Source of the DNA: Bacillota bacterium
GTDB lineage: Bacteria > Bacillota > Clostridia > Lachnospirales > Anaerotignaceae
Length of the DNA stretch: 64,000 bases
Reading direction: 5' to 3'
Assembly: GCA_019422105.1 (NCBI GenBank)
Contig: JAHZDZ010000006.1
Span: 124,001-188,000, forward strand
In this document: piece after piece, positions 42,349 to 52,066 of the stretch
Layout of the letters: each line of letters opens with the position of its first letter
Numbering within the stretch: position 1 is the stretch's first letter
Position numbers and translations under genes: made by a program
Notes under the pieces: generated by a model
What the model saw: the letters and a program-made list of their open reading frames with translations, nothing else
Database searches by the model: none
Told to the model about the DNA's origin: nothing

Positions 42349-43716
42349 TTAAAACTTTATGATTCCCAGCGTATTGACGAATATAATGACCATAGCCAAT
42401 GGAGCCAGATACTTGATGGCAAAGGACCAGAATTTTCTGGATTTGAATTTCAGTGTACCGTTATTGGATATTTCATCGGCGGCCTTATCAACGCCCCAAA
42501 CATGGCCGACTGCAATACACAGAAGAAAGCCTCCGATTGGAAGAAGGAAGTTTGTGGGTACATAATCCATAAAGTCAAAAACACTCATGCCAAACAGCTT
42601 AAAATCCTGCAAAATACCAAAGCTCAGGGCGCTTGGGATGCCCAAAAGGGTCAATACCGTACCGCTTGTCAATACGGCTGTCCTTCTTGTGACCTTTAGA
42701 TTGTCAATTGCGAAGGAGACCACAACCTCAAGCAAAGCGACAGAGGAGGTTATCGCCGCGAAAAATACGAGGAAAAAGAATATCAGACCGAAAAAGCTGC
42801 CCAATGGCATGGACTGGAACACAGTCGGCAAAGTAACAAAAATAAGGCCGGGGCCCTGAGTTGGCTCAAGGCCGAAGGCAAATACAGCGGGAAGTATGGT
42901 TAAGCCCGCAATTAAGGCGACCATTGTGTCTATGGCCGGGATAAAAATTGAATTTTTCTCCAAATTGGAATTCTTATTCAGATAGCTTCCGTAGGTTATA
43001 TTAATCCCCATACCCAGACTCAGAGAATAAAAAACCTGTCCCATAGCGTTAATGACAACGGAGGGTGAAAACTTTGAAAAATCCGGCTTGAGAAAAAACT
43101 TGACGCCCTCCATGGCGCCGGGCAGTGTAAGGCTTCTTATCATGACTACAATAAACAGTATAAAAAGAGCGGGCATAAAAAGCTTGCTTGCCTTTTCTAT
43201 ACCGCCGGAAATTCCCTTCGCCACGATAAATATTGTGGAGGCCATAAAGATTATCTGCCATATCACAGGCTTGATTGGAGAAGAACGGAATGCGTCAAAA
43301 AAAGCTGATATCTGAGCTGTATTGGCGATTGTGTCAGCAGCACCGAATTTCCCGCCTGTGAAATATTCAAAGATATACTCCATAACCCAGCCGCCCAGCA
43401 CGCCATAATAGGACAGAATAATAAACGCCGCGGCAACGCCCAGATAACCGACGATTTTCCATTTTTCACCGATTTTGCCGAAAGCGCCAACCGTACTTCG
43501 CTTTGCGTAACGGCCAAGTGACATTTCAGCTAATATAATCGTGAAGCCTAAAAGCAGCACCAGTATTAAATATACCAAAACAAAGACGCCGCCGCCGCTG
43601 TTTCCCGCTACATAGGGAAATTTCCACAAATTACCCAAACCAACGGCTGAACCGGCGGAGGCAATAATAAATCCGACATTAGAAGACCATTGTCCTCTTC
43701 CATGCTCTTTACTCAA
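42349..43716 (-). CDS. Sodium:neurotransmitter-symporter-family (SNF) transporter
   Basis: A 455-residue LeuT-fold Na+-coupled transporter, probably for amino acids. TM1 has SAGSAVGLGNLWKFPYVAGN (about residues 15-34), with the unwound GLGN region binding substrate and Na+. About 11 membrane segments are seen, which is common in bacterial members. The TTG start at 43716 follows GGGAGGG; the longer frame to 43761 would place extra residues before TM1. It has a good own promoter upstream. Confidence 0.9.
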   Translation of the reverse strand: MSKEHGRGQWSSNVGFIIASAGSAVGLGNLWKFPYVAGNSGGGVFVLVYLILVLLLGFTIILAEMSLGRYAKRSTVGAFGKIGEKWKIVGYLGVAAAFIILSYYGVLGGWVMEYIFEYFTGGKFGAADTIANTAQISAFFDAFRSSPIKPVIWQIIFMASTIFIVAKGISGGIEKASKLFMPALFILFIVVMIRSLTLPGAMEGVKFFLKPDFSKFSPSVVINAMGQVFYSLSLGMGINITYGSYLNKNSNLEKNSIFIPAIDTMVALIAGLTILPAVFAFGLEPTQGPGLIFVTLPTVFQSMPLGSFFGLIFFFLVFFAAITSSVALLEVVVSFAIDNLKVTRRTAVLTSGTVLTLLGIPSALSFGILQDFKLFGMSVFDFMDYVPTNFLLPIGGFLLCIAVGHVWGVDKAADEISNNGTLKFKSRKFWSFAIKYLAPLAMVIIFVNTLGIIKF

Positions 43717-43751
43717 TAAAAACCCTCCCAAATTATGACATACCATTGCCA

Positions 43752-43780
43752 ATATTATCAAAAATCGCAGGCCGCGTCAA
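43752..43780 (-). promoter_or_regulatory. Sigma-A promoter of the SNF transporter
   Basis: On the minus strand TTGACG, a 17-nt spacer and TAATAT (43757-43752). Confidence 0.7.
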
Positions 43781-44109
43781 CGAAAATATGGATATAGTTT
43801 TTCTTTACGGCAGGAAAATATACTTCTGTAACTGTTTTGTTCAGAATTGAATAGCAGGACAGGCTTGCGTAAAATACCTTATTAATAAACAAAAAAGCAG
43901 AGGCGTCAAAAAGGCTGTATTTAAACTAAATCGACGGGAGCAACAAAATGCATACTTCATGTTGACTAAACCCATACGTTTTTTAAAACTTCTCATTTTC
44001 TGAAAATACGACAAAGCTTGATGTTGAGAAAAACTTTTGGCACGGCTCTTCTAAAGCATTGCAGATGGGAACAGGAATCATGGCTATGACTTTTTTTATA
44101 TATAAAAAA
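43781..44109. other. Intergenic stretch between two leftward genes
   Basis: AT-rich with no supported frame on either strand. It lies between the symporter promoter and the terminator of the LtaS-like gene; no other signal recognised. Confidence 0.4.
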
Positions 44110-44133
44110 GAGGAGCGTAAATCTACGCTCCTC
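44104..44133 (-). terminator. Terminator of the LtaS-like gene
   Basis: GAGGAGCGTA-AATC-TACGCTCCTC stem; on the minus strand it is followed by TTTTTTATATA. Confidence 0.85.
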
Positions 44134-44144
44134 CCTGGTATGGA

Positions 44145-46034
44145 TTACCTGATGGCAATCGTCTCGTCAAACAGTTTAAAATAAACCCAGCCCTTTAATA
44201 AGTCTATCTCGTCCGTTTGTTCTTTTGACACTGTTTCAGTATAAACAGAATTCTTATCCATATAACCCTGGTTTGTGATAACAGGCAGCTCTTTGCGAAG
44301 CTCATTTAAGAAATCAAACAGGGGGGATAAACCGTCAAAGCCCAGGATCTCAAAGACAGTTGCGCCTAAAAAGCTGGCGTTTATAACATTGTCCTCCGGA
44401 AGCAGAAGCTTATCTTTTCCATCTTCAAAATCAGTCAGTTCTCTGGCGGCTTCATTCTGCCAAATAAGGTATGGCGTTTTGTACAGGTTCAGGCGCTGCT
44501 CCACATTTCCGTCTATATTCATATTGTAATCCAGAGCAGCCAGCATTTCTGTGCCTCCGGGGAAGCCGGGAAGGTGATCTCCAAAATAGACAATGACCAT
44601 TGGATCCTCGGAATCTCTAAAATAGGAAACAAGCTTTTCAAGGGCGGCATCTCCGTCGGACACACCCTTAAAATAGTTGGAGAATTTGTTCATCTGCTCT
44701 GCGTCCAATGTTTTATCTGTGTTGAAGCTCTGTTTTATGCCATATTTATCGGTAAACGGCCCGTGGTTTTGTATGGTGACACAGAATTCAAAAAACGGGT
44801 CTTCACTTTGTACCTTGTGGTTTTCAAATTCGGCAATAAGCTTGTCCATAACGGCGTCGTCTGATATAAAGCCTGATACAGACTGTGTTTTCTCATCAAA
44901 GCCGTTTTCCAGATGAATAAAATCGTCAAAGCCCATATAGGGGTAAACGTTGGCCCTGTTGTAGAACCATGGGTAGCCCGGATGGACGGCAAGAGTATCA
45001 TAGCCAATACTCTTCAGCCGCATAGGAAGGGCGTCAAAGCTTTTATTGATAAAGCTGTAGGATGGTAAATCATTGTCAATAAACTTTGTGGGGCAGCCGG
45101 ATAAAACGTCAAACTCGGTATCGCTGGTTCCGCCGCCAAAGCTTGGCACAACAATGTGACCCGAAACCGCACCTGGTTCCTGGGCAATTTTTTTGAAATT
45201 CTCCATAGGATCAGTGTAGCCGTTAAAATCAATATTGGGGTTTTCACTCAAATCCGAGAATGCCTCCCCCATAATCATGATGATATTAGGCTTTTTATAA
45301 TTATTAAAATCGGCCGCATCGTTGCTGTCCTCCAAAGCTTCATAGATAACCTCGTCATAGCCTATGGGCTTTTTTACTTTTCTGGAATTGAAATCGTTGA
45401 GGAAGCTGTAGGTGAAGCCCTTGGAAATGTAATGGTTGACCTTAAAATAGTAATTGCCCTCCACCCCATAGCTGTCATATCTTGCCTCGTCACTGTAAAC
45501 GGCTTTGTTTATGAGAAAGCCGCTGAGAAGCAGGAGGGCGACAGCGCCTATTCTGAAATAGGGGTTGAGCCTGCTGCCTTTAAAAAACAGCACGGAAAGC
45601 AATATGACAAGTATTGCAAGAATAATAATTGCAATGACAGTCAGCACAAAGGATGTATTGAATTTGTCCAGTATGGCCGTAATCTCTGTTACAAGAGAGA
45701 TATCAGTGGGAAGCAGAGGATCCTGGCGCATCTGTATTTTGACCCTGTTGATAATGCTCAGGGAGACAAACAGTGTGGATGAGAGGGAAATACTCAGCAC
45801 TGCATTGTTGAATACAAAAAAAAGGAGCAGAAAAAGCAGCAAAACCGGAATATAGTTTAAAAAAAACAGGGATGAATTCTCTGCCAGGACGAGCAGGAAC
45901 GCTTTTCCGCTGCCGGGAGAGAGATAAAACATGACAAGAGTGATAAATAAAGAAGACAGAAAAAGCAGCAATATGGAATAGGGAAGGGGAATGCTGATTT
46001 TCTTGTCTTTCATACACGCTGGTATTTTAAACAT
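44145..46034 (-). CDS. LtaS-like phosphoglycerol transferase (sulfatase family)
   Basis: A 629-residue membrane enzyme. Five hydrophobic segments lie in the first about 190 residues, followed by an extracellular sulfatase-fold domain. IIMIMGEAFSDL (about residues 251-262) supplies a metal ligand, GGGTSDTEFDVLSG (about 300-313) carries the presumed catalytic Thr, and VIVYFGDHLPGF (about 470-481) the Asp-His pair. This is the pattern of lipoteichoic acid synthases and related phosphoglycerol transferases, which polymerise or transfer glycerol phosphate from phosphatidylglycerol. Good GGAGG start. The acceptor is not known. Confidence 0.85.
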   Translation of the reverse strand: MFKIPACMKDKKISIPLPYSILLLFLSSLFITLVMFYLSPGSGKAFLLVLAENSSLFFLNYIPVLLLFLLLFFVFNNAVLSISLSSTLFVSLSIINRVKIQMRQDPLLPTDISLVTEITAILDKFNTSFVLTVIAIIILAILVILLSVLFFKGSRLNPYFRIGAVALLLLSGFLINKAVYSDEARYDSYGVEGNYYFKVNHYISKGFTYSFLNDFNSRKVKKPIGYDEVIYEALEDSNDAADFNNYKKPNIIMIMGEAFSDLSENPNIDFNGYTDPMENFKKIAQEPGAVSGHIVVPSFGGGTSDTEFDVLSGCPTKFIDNDLPSYSFINKSFDALPMRLKSIGYDTLAVHPGYPWFYNRANVYPYMGFDDFIHLENGFDEKTQSVSGFISDDAVMDKLIAEFENHKVQSEDPFFEFCVTIQNHGPFTDKYGIKQSFNTDKTLDAEQMNKFSNYFKGVSDGDAALEKLVSYFRDSEDPMVIVYFGDHLPGFPGGTEMLAALDYNMNIDGNVEQRLNLYKTPYLIWQNEAARELTDFEDGKDKLLLPEDNVINASFLGATVFEILGFDGLSPLFDFLNELRKELPVITNQGYMDKNSVYTETVSKEQTDEIDLLKGWVYFKLFDETIAIR

Positions 46035-46199
46035 GAAATTAAACCTCCATCTGAAATATATTTTATATTACCCTTTTTCTTCCAAAGTGTAAAGTCATGG
46101 TTTTTTATTTGTTAATTTTAAGAAAAATGTACTTTTATTTTGCTTTTGTATAGTATAATATAACTTTAATCGGCGGGAAATAAAAAGTTACTGGTTTTA

Positions 46200-46228
46200 T
46201 TGTCAAATACTGCTGCTTTTGATATAAT
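46200..46228 (+). promoter_or_regulatory. Sigma-A promoter of the LCP genes
   Basis: TTGTCA, a 17-nt spacer and TATAAT (46223-46228). It starts the two-gene LCP operon. Confidence 0.8.
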
Positions 46229-46275
46229 ATCTTAGTTTGAATTCTTTTTTTTATTCATAGCTGGGAGTGAAGCAA

Positions 46276-47604
46276 TTGAGGTCTCAAAAAAAGGGCTCTT
46301 CTAGGAGTTCCAAGAATAATTTGAAACGGAAAAGGCGTATACGGAAATTTATAACAATTGTTGTGGCAATTGTTTCTTTGTTTATGATTGCATCCGCCCT
46401 TTTGGCCATGGCCTTTGACGACGGAAAAAAGGAAGAAGCAAAAACAGGGGAGAATGAAATAAATCAGGATGCGCCGGAGGTCAAGGAGGAGGAAAAGGAA
46501 GAAAAAATAAATGTAGCCATATTCGGTGTGGATAAGGAAGAACTGCACACAGATGTTGTCTTTGTCGCTTCCTTTGACCCTGAGACTAAGAAAATTGCGC
46601 TCGTGTCTGTTCCAAGAGATACAAAGGTTAAAATGACGGATGAAATGCTTCAGAGCCTGCGGGACAGAAATCAGTTTATTCCCACCAAAAACGGCGAAGG
46701 GGTATGTAAGTTTACGGAGGTGCACGCCTATGCGGGGCCGGATTATGCCAATAAATTTTCTGTGCTTCAGTTGGAGGACCTTCTTGGTATTAAAGTAGAC
46801 TATTATGTAAATGTTAATATAAAAGGCTTCAGGGAGCTTGTGGACGCCATTGGCGGCGTAGACATAGACGTGCCGCAGGATATGAAATATAAAGACCCTG
46901 AGCAGGATCTGTTTATTAATTTGAAGGCAGGCTATCAGACTCTTGACGGTGAAAAGGCAGAGCAGCTGGTGCGTTACAGGGACGGCTATGTGCAGAAGGA
47001 TTTGCAGCGAATTAAGATGCAGCAGGATTTCCTGAAAGCCCTGTTAAAAAAGGTTACAAGCACGGAGACTATACTCAGCAATCTGCCGGGGCTGATTAAA
47101 ACAGCTCTTGATAATGTGGAAACGGATGTCACAGTAGGAGATGCCCTTGGCTATGTGAAATATATTAAGGATATTAATGCCGATAATATGACAATGGAGA
47201 CAATACCCGGCGAGGGAGGCAAGTTCTTTATCCATGATGAGGAGGGTACAAAGGAGCTTGTGGACAGAATATTCTACGGCAAAGAAGAGTCCGAAGAGAC
47301 AGAGGGCGCGGATAATACGGCGGCGAGTGACAGCAGGGAATATTCTATTGAGATAGCAAACGGCGGCAATACCAATGGCTTAGCGGGAAAAAAGAAGGAC
47401 ATGCTCGCAAAAGAGGGCTATGAAATCGCTTTTGTCTCTACCTATACGGGGGATAAGAAAGAAAACACCCGTATTATCGTGAAGAAAGCGGGTATGGGAG
47501 AGGATTTGCTTGCCTATTTTGAAAACGCGGAAATAGAAGCGGATGCCAGCCAGCTTTCTAACGGTACGGAAATTAAGATTATACTTGGTTTGAATGAAAA
47601 ATAA
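46276..47604 (+). CDS. LytR-CpsA-Psr (LCP) family wall-polymer ligase 1
   Basis: A 442-residue membrane-anchored enzyme. A short basic cytoplasmic tail and one membrane helix (about residues 25-45) are followed by the LCP domain (about 75-290: NVAIFGVDKEELHTDVV, LVSVPRDTKV with the conserved Arg/Asp, GVDIDVPQDMKY, AEQLVRYRDG). A C-terminal LytR_C domain (about 355-440: IEIANGGNTNGLAGKKKDML) ends it. LCP enzymes attach teichoic acid-like or capsular polymers to peptidoglycan. The TTG start at 46276 suits the GGGAG site better than the GTG at 46267. A paralogue follows. Confidence 0.9.
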   Translation: MRSQKKGSSRSSKNNLKRKRRIRKFITIVVAIVSLFMIASALLAMAFDDGKKEEAKTGENEINQDAPEVKEEEKEEKINVAIFGVDKEELHTDVVFVASFDPETKKIALVSVPRDTKVKMTDEMLQSLRDRNQFIPTKNGEGVCKFTEVHAYAGPDYANKFSVLQLEDLLGIKVDYYVNVNIKGFRELVDAIGGVDIDVPQDMKYKDPEQDLFINLKAGYQTLDGEKAEQLVRYRDGYVQKDLQRIKMQQDFLKALLKKVTSTETILSNLPGLIKTALDNVETDVTVGDALGYVKYIKDINADNMTMETIPGEGGKFFIHDEEGTKELVDRIFYGKEESEETEGADNTAASDSREYSIEIANGGNTNGLAGKKKDMLAKEGYEIAFVSTYTGDKKENTRIIVKKAGMGEDLLAYFENAEIEADASQLSNGTEIKIILGLNEK

Positions 47605-47621
47605 GGGGCAGGAGCAAAACT

Positions 47622-48938
47622 ATGCGTAATTCTAAAAACAGTGCGGCCGCAGCTAACGGCAAAAAGAAAAAAAAGAAGAAAAGGAATCCTATCGCAACCT
47701 TTTTCAGAATTGTTGTATCTATTGTTCTTATTTTTATTTTTCTAGCCGGCGGCGCGATTATGGCTTACAACAAATTTGGGGGCGGAGAGGAAGAGACACA
47801 GAGTAACTCCAGCATACCCAGCTTTTTTGACACCCTTATGGGCAAGGGTATTAAGCTGAATGTGGCTGTGTTTGGCGTAGACGGAGACGAGACAAGAACG
47901 GATGTTATATTCGTTGTCCACTTTGACAGCAAGGCGCAGAAAATAAGCCTGATTTCCGTTCCGAGAGATACCCGGGTCACATTGACGGATGAGATACAAG
48001 AGGGCCTTCGGGAAAACAACCGTTCCATTCCTTCAGGCGGCGTCTGCAAGATAAACGCTGTTCACGCCTATGGCGGAAAGGATCACAACTGTGAGTACGC
48101 GGTAATGCAGCTTGAGGATTTGCTGGGAATTAAAATAGATCATTACGTGAAGGTCAATATAGACGGTTTCAAAAAGCTTGTGGATGCTATTGGCGGTGTG
48201 GATATTGATGTGCCCCAGGCCATGCACTATGAGGATCCCTTTCAGGATCTTTACATTCACCTGGATGCCGGTCCGCAGCATTTGGACGGCGAAAAGGCGG
48301 AAATGCTGGTAAGATTTAGAAAATATGCCAATGCTGATTTGGGAAGGGTTGAGGTACAGCATTTATTCCTGGAGGAATTTGCGAAGAAGGTGCTCAGCAC
48401 CAGCACAATACTGAATAATCTGCCTGATTTGATTTCCACTTATTTTGAATATGTGACTACGGACGTCAATGTTGCAGACGCCATCAAATATGCACAGTAT
48501 GCCGATGATATCAATATGGAAAACATCACAATGGAGATGCTTCCGGGTGCGCCTCAATATATCGGCGGGGTTTCCTACTATCTGTGTGATGAGGATGCCA
48601 CGAAGGAAATGGTGGACAAGCTCTTTTATGGAAAGGGCGAAGAGAATGCGGGAGACGTTACTGACAGCAAATCAAAGAAAATAGAGGTTGCCAACGGCGG
48701 AAATACGGAAGGACTGGCTGCAAAGAAAAGGGATTTGCTGGAGAAGGACGGTTATACGGTGGTGAAGATTTCAACCTATAACGGGGAGAAGGAAAAGAAA
48801 ACCCGTATTATCGTCAGAGAAGACGGAATAGGCCAGGATTTAAAGACTTATTTTGATGACAGTGAGATTGTTGTGGACGAGAGTCTTTTGGATGCAGATA
48901 CGGACATTAAAATTATACTGGGGACAGGACAGAAATAA
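47622..48938 (+). CDS. LytR-CpsA-Psr (LCP) family wall-polymer ligase 2
   Basis: A 438-residue paralogue of the preceding gene, with the same layout: basic tail KKKKKKRNP, one membrane helix (about 25-47), an LCP domain (NVAVFGVDGDETRTDVIF, ISVPRDTRVTLTDE, GVDIDVPQAMHYEDP, AEMLVRFRKYANAD) and LytR_C (IEVANGGNTEGLAAKKRDLL). Only 17 bp separate the two, so they form one operon and arose by tandem duplication. Different polymer or site preferences are possible. A strong terminator follows. Confidence 0.9.
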   Translation: MRNSKNSAAAANGKKKKKKKRNPIATFFRIVVSIVLIFIFLAGGAIMAYNKFGGGEEETQSNSSIPSFFDTLMGKGIKLNVAVFGVDGDETRTDVIFVVHFDSKAQKISLISVPRDTRVTLTDEIQEGLRENNRSIPSGGVCKINAVHAYGGKDHNCEYAVMQLEDLLGIKIDHYVKVNIDGFKKLVDAIGGVDIDVPQAMHYEDPFQDLYIHLDAGPQHLDGEKAEMLVRFRKYANADLGRVEVQHLFLEEFAKKVLSTSTILNNLPDLISTYFEYVTTDVNVADAIKYAQYADDINMENITMEMLPGAPQYIGGVSYYLCDEDATKEMVDKLFYGKGEENAGDVTDSKSKKIEVANGGNTEGLAAKKRDLLEKDGYTVVKISTYNGEKEKKTRIIVREDGIGQDLKTYFDDSEIVVDESLLDADTDIKIILGTGQK

Positions 48939-48941
48939 AGA

Positions 48942-48981
48942 AAGCAAAAGGGCTTTTTCATTGGAAAATGCCCTTTTGCTT
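48942..48981 (+). terminator. Terminator of the LCP operon
   Basis: AAGCAAAAGGGC pairs perfectly with GCCCTTTTGCTT (12 bp, 16-nt loop), followed by TTG. Confidence 0.75.
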
Positions 48982-49103
48982 TTGTACGTGAGAAGTGAAA
49001 ATTTGCGTAAAAATGCCGAAAATGATTTAAAACAGTTGTACTTTATCATGAAATGCCATACTATTAAGATACAGTAAAAATTACAAATGAAGGGGGAATT
49101 GGT

Positions 49104-49790
49104 ATGAAATTTCAGAGAATGAAGGACATGATAACAGGGGCGGTTGTCACGGCATTGGTTTTGGGATCGGTTTCAACGGTATTTGCCAAGGTTTGGCAGG
49201 GCAGAATTATGGTAAATTACAATGATATAAAAATTGTGGTTGACGGAGAAAAAATTCTGACGGATAAGGAGCCTTTCATTTATGAGGGGACAACCTACCT
49301 GCCGGTCAGAGATGTGGCGAAGGCTGTAGGAAAGGCTGTTGAGTGGGACGGAAAGACGAATACCGTGTACCTTGGGGCAAAGACAAAAGAGGCGACGAAT
49401 GAATATGTGGTAAAAGGCACTCTCTCAGAGATTTCCAAGTGGGCAGTTTCTGATATTTACAGTAAAGGAATTGTCAATGTAAAGGATTATGTGAGATATG
49501 GGAAAGGGTCAGACGGAAAGGCCATTGATATTGATCAGGTTTTAGAGGATCTTGGAGGCGCTATGGATAAGGCAGAGGGCTATAACAGCTTTATCAAAGC
49601 CCTTGATGCAGGAAAGTACAGCTCTTTGCAGACGACTTGGGATACCTTTTATCAGGATCTGAATAAGCTTTATCAAAAGATTGAGAAGGAAAAGCCTACC
49701 GCCAAGAATGACTCTTATGATTTTAATATAGAGGAGATTGAAAAAAGCAAGAGCAGCCTGGAGCAGATGATTCTTATTTTTAACAAGTAG
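49104..49790 (+). CDS. Secreted protein with copper-amine-oxidase-N-type stalk domain
   Basis: A 228-residue exported protein. A signal peptide (about residues 1-28, ending VSTVFAK) is followed by a Cu_amine_oxidN1-like domain (IKIVVDGEKILTDKEPFIYEGTTYLPVRDVAKAVGK, over residues about 41-77, then NTVYLG). Helical residues 110-228 have no known match. Such domains in Firmicutes are structural wall-associated modules, not enzymes. It has its own GGGGG start and terminator. Confidence 0.75.
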   Translation: MKFQRMKDMITGAVVTALVLGSVSTVFAKVWQGRIMVNYNDIKIVVDGEKILTDKEPFIYEGTTYLPVRDVAKAVGKAVEWDGKTNTVYLGAKTKEATNEYVVKGTLSEISKWAVSDIYSKGIVNVKDYVRYGKGSDGKAIDIDQVLEDLGGAMDKAEGYNSFIKALDAGKYSSLQTTWDTFYQDLNKLYQKIEKEKPTAKNDSYDFNIEEIEKSKSSLEQMILIFNK

Positions 49791-50209
49791 AGTTGGAAAT
49801 GGGTTGACGAAAAAGAAACGAAATAAAGATTAGTGTAAACGGGACGGTAAAATCTATCGGAAAAGATTTTACCGTTCCGTTTTGCGGTTGAGGAGATAGG
49901 ACCAAGATAAGTTTTCTTTTTGAGAAAAGGACTAAGACCTGTTTGTGAGGTCAGCAGAAATGCTGTGTCTGAAACAGTGTGGAATATCATCGAGGAAGAG
50001 GGATGAAAAGGATATTGAATAAAGCCGTATAAACGGCGTTGCCATGAATGGCCGGTATGCAAAGGCTTTGGTACCGAGCTTTATGGAGATTAAAAAGAGG
50101 CACGAATACAAAATAAATTTTCTTTATTTAACAGGAACCTATATTTGTTTTCTGCATAGGATATAGCAGGACAACCTGTTTGTCCTGAAAATATAAGGGG
50201 GAATAAAAT
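49791..50209. other. Intergenic stretch before the vWA gene
   Basis: It contains a strong terminator hairpin (49842-49883) and, at about 50168-50188, CAGGACA-ACCTGTT-TGTCCTG, a stem-loop just before the vWA start site. No supported coding frame, though short frames near 49940-50010 resemble none I know. Confidence 0.45.
49842..49883 (+). terminator. Terminator after the stalk-domain gene
   Basis: GGACGGTAAAATCT pairs with AGATTTTACCGTTCC (one bulge), followed by GTTTT. Confidence 0.8.
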
Positions 50210-51598
50210 GTGGGAGTAACGAATTCTAATAAGCTGATTGATGTCAGCCAAATTGCCTGTGACGGGACACTTAAAATTACCTTGTCATTGGCAGCGGCGC
50301 CGGATATTACAAGTAATCCTGTAGATATTGTATTAGTTTTGGACCGTTCTGGCAGTATGGCAGGATCAGCAATTGCAAATTTAAAATTGGGGGCAAAAAA
50401 ATTTATTGACATCATTGATCAGGCAACAGATGGTTCACAGGACGGAAATATAGGGGGAGGAAGCAGAATCGGTATTGTCAGCTTTGCGGATACGGCGACG
50501 AAGGATACTCAGTTGATTACTTCTGTTGCTGATTTGAAAGCAGCAGTAGACGCACTGACTGCCTCCGGGAACACAAATCATGCAGATGCGTTTACGAAGG
50601 CGACAGAGCTTTTGACACCGCCGTCCGGAAACGGCAGGGTAATGGTTATGTTTACGGACGGAAAAACAACAACAGGGCTTCCGCCTTCTCCTGTTGCGGC
50701 GGCGGCAAGAGCGGCGGGCATTACAATTTATTGCATTGGACTTATCGGAACGGACGGCATAGACGTTTCTACGCTGAATGACTGGGCGACTGATCCGGAC
50801 ACCTCTCATGTGGCGGTTACGCCTGATGATTCGCAGCTGGAAGACCTGTTTGAAGATTTGGCGCAGAATATATCCAAGCCGGGCGCAACCAATATAGTAA
50901 TTCATGAGGTGGTGAATCCCGATTTCAATATTATTAACGTTTTACCGCCAAGCAAGGGTAATGTTACTATGGTTCAAAACACATCCCTTCAGTGGAATAT
51001 CGATGCCTTGGGAACAACTGCAAATGAGGGCGCGGCGCTGGAATTTATTATCCGCCATGTGGCCCAGAATTCAGGGGATAAGGCGGTAAACCAATCTATC
51101 ACCTACCAGGACAGCGAAAACAATGTAGTAAATTTTCCTGACCCTGTCGTAAAGGTTGACTGCGGCATTATTATCCATCCCGAGGATTGTCCGACGCCTA
51201 TAGACGTTGCCATTGACGGCTGTAACGATTCTATTGTATATGATTTGGGTGACAGCTATCTGGATTCTCTCGGCCGCATTTTGCAGCTTGATGTCAATTT
51301 GAAAAATATCTGTCCGGGAAAAAGAGTGGCGTTAGCTATATTGCTGACAGAGGTTGACCAGGAGGGAAATGAATATAAAAGAGGGTTAAAGGCTGTTACG
51401 GTTCCTGCCCATCAATATGCCACCTGTAAGGATATACAGGTTAAGTGCATCAAATTTGTACTGCCCGAGGATTTGAATACGGCGGGGGGACCTCAGTCTA
51501 TGTGTTCACAGCGGAATTTCAAGGCAAGAATTATAAATCACTATGTAGACAGTGACTTTGACTGCTGCGGACAGCTGACAACAACAGTGGCTGACTGA
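50210..51598 (+). CDS. von Willebrand factor A domain protein without signal peptide
   Basis: A 462-residue protein. The vWA domain (about residues 35-230) has an intact MIDAS metal site: LDRSGSMAGS (44-53), the Thr in SGNTNHADAF and VMFTDGKTT (about 147-155). Next come beta-rich segments (230-330, TNIVIHEVVNPDFNIINV) and a Cys-containing C-terminus (CPTPIDVAIDGC, CKDIQVKCIKFV, DCCGQL), similar to repeats in Clostridia surface proteins. No signal peptide or membrane segment is visible, so it is cytoplasmic or exported in an unknown way. GTG start after GGGGGA. Likely protein-protein binding; partner unknown. Confidence 0.85.
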   Translation: MGVTNSNKLIDVSQIACDGTLKITLSLAAAPDITSNPVDIVLVLDRSGSMAGSAIANLKLGAKKFIDIIDQATDGSQDGNIGGGSRIGIVSFADTATKDTQLITSVADLKAAVDALTASGNTNHADAFTKATELLTPPSGNGRVMVMFTDGKTTTGLPPSPVAAAARAAGITIYCIGLIGTDGIDVSTLNDWATDPDTSHVAVTPDDSQLEDLFEDLAQNISKPGATNIVIHEVVNPDFNIINVLPPSKGNVTMVQNTSLQWNIDALGTTANEGAALEFIIRHVAQNSGDKAVNQSITYQDSENNVVNFPDPVVKVDCGIIIHPEDCPTPIDVAIDGCNDSIVYDLGDSYLDSLGRILQLDVNLKNICPGKRVALAILLTEVDQEGNEYKRGLKAVTVPAHQYATCKDIQVKCIKFVLPEDLNTAGGPQSMCSQRNFKARIINHYVDSDFDCCGQLTTTVAD

Positions 51599-52060
51599 CA
51601 ATAATAAGTATTCGTATTGAGCATGCCTAAATTATTGTTTATAAAGAAAAGGCTATGACATGAAACAAAGCGTATCACTGACAAAAGAAAGGCCCTCAAT
51701 TTATTGAGGGCTTATTTTTATGAGGGCTGTTTTGGCTGATGAAAGCCGATTGGTATACTTTAGAGTGCTTTTCATCAGCAGTTCAGCAATGGATGCCAGT
51801 AGGATTTTTCACCTGCTGTTTTTGGTTATTGCGTTTTTAACTTTTTTGAAGTTTCCGGAGTGGTGAACATGATAATATTGCAGAGATTTTACAGAAGAGA
51901 AGTGGAGTGCGGGATATACTGTCGGCATGGGCTATGTGCGGGCGTCCTTTTCCAGAAACTTTAAGATTTTATTAAAAATAGAAAAAAAGTGGGTAATAAA
52001 AGCCGAAATATGATAAAATAGGACAGAATTATGGAATTTTAAGAAAGCAGGGGGAGGATT
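51599..52060. other. Intergenic stretch with a terminator
   Basis: It holds the terminator at 51692-51717 and a longer inverted repeat near 51735-51780 (GCTGATGAAA/TTTTCATCAGC). No supported gene. TGATAAAATAGG near 52010 may be a -10 for the next gene. Confidence 0.45.
51692..51717 (+). terminator. Terminator of the vWA gene
   Basis: GCCCTCAAT-TT-ATTGAGGGC followed by TTATTTTT. Confidence 0.8.
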
Positions 52061-52066
52061 TTGGGT

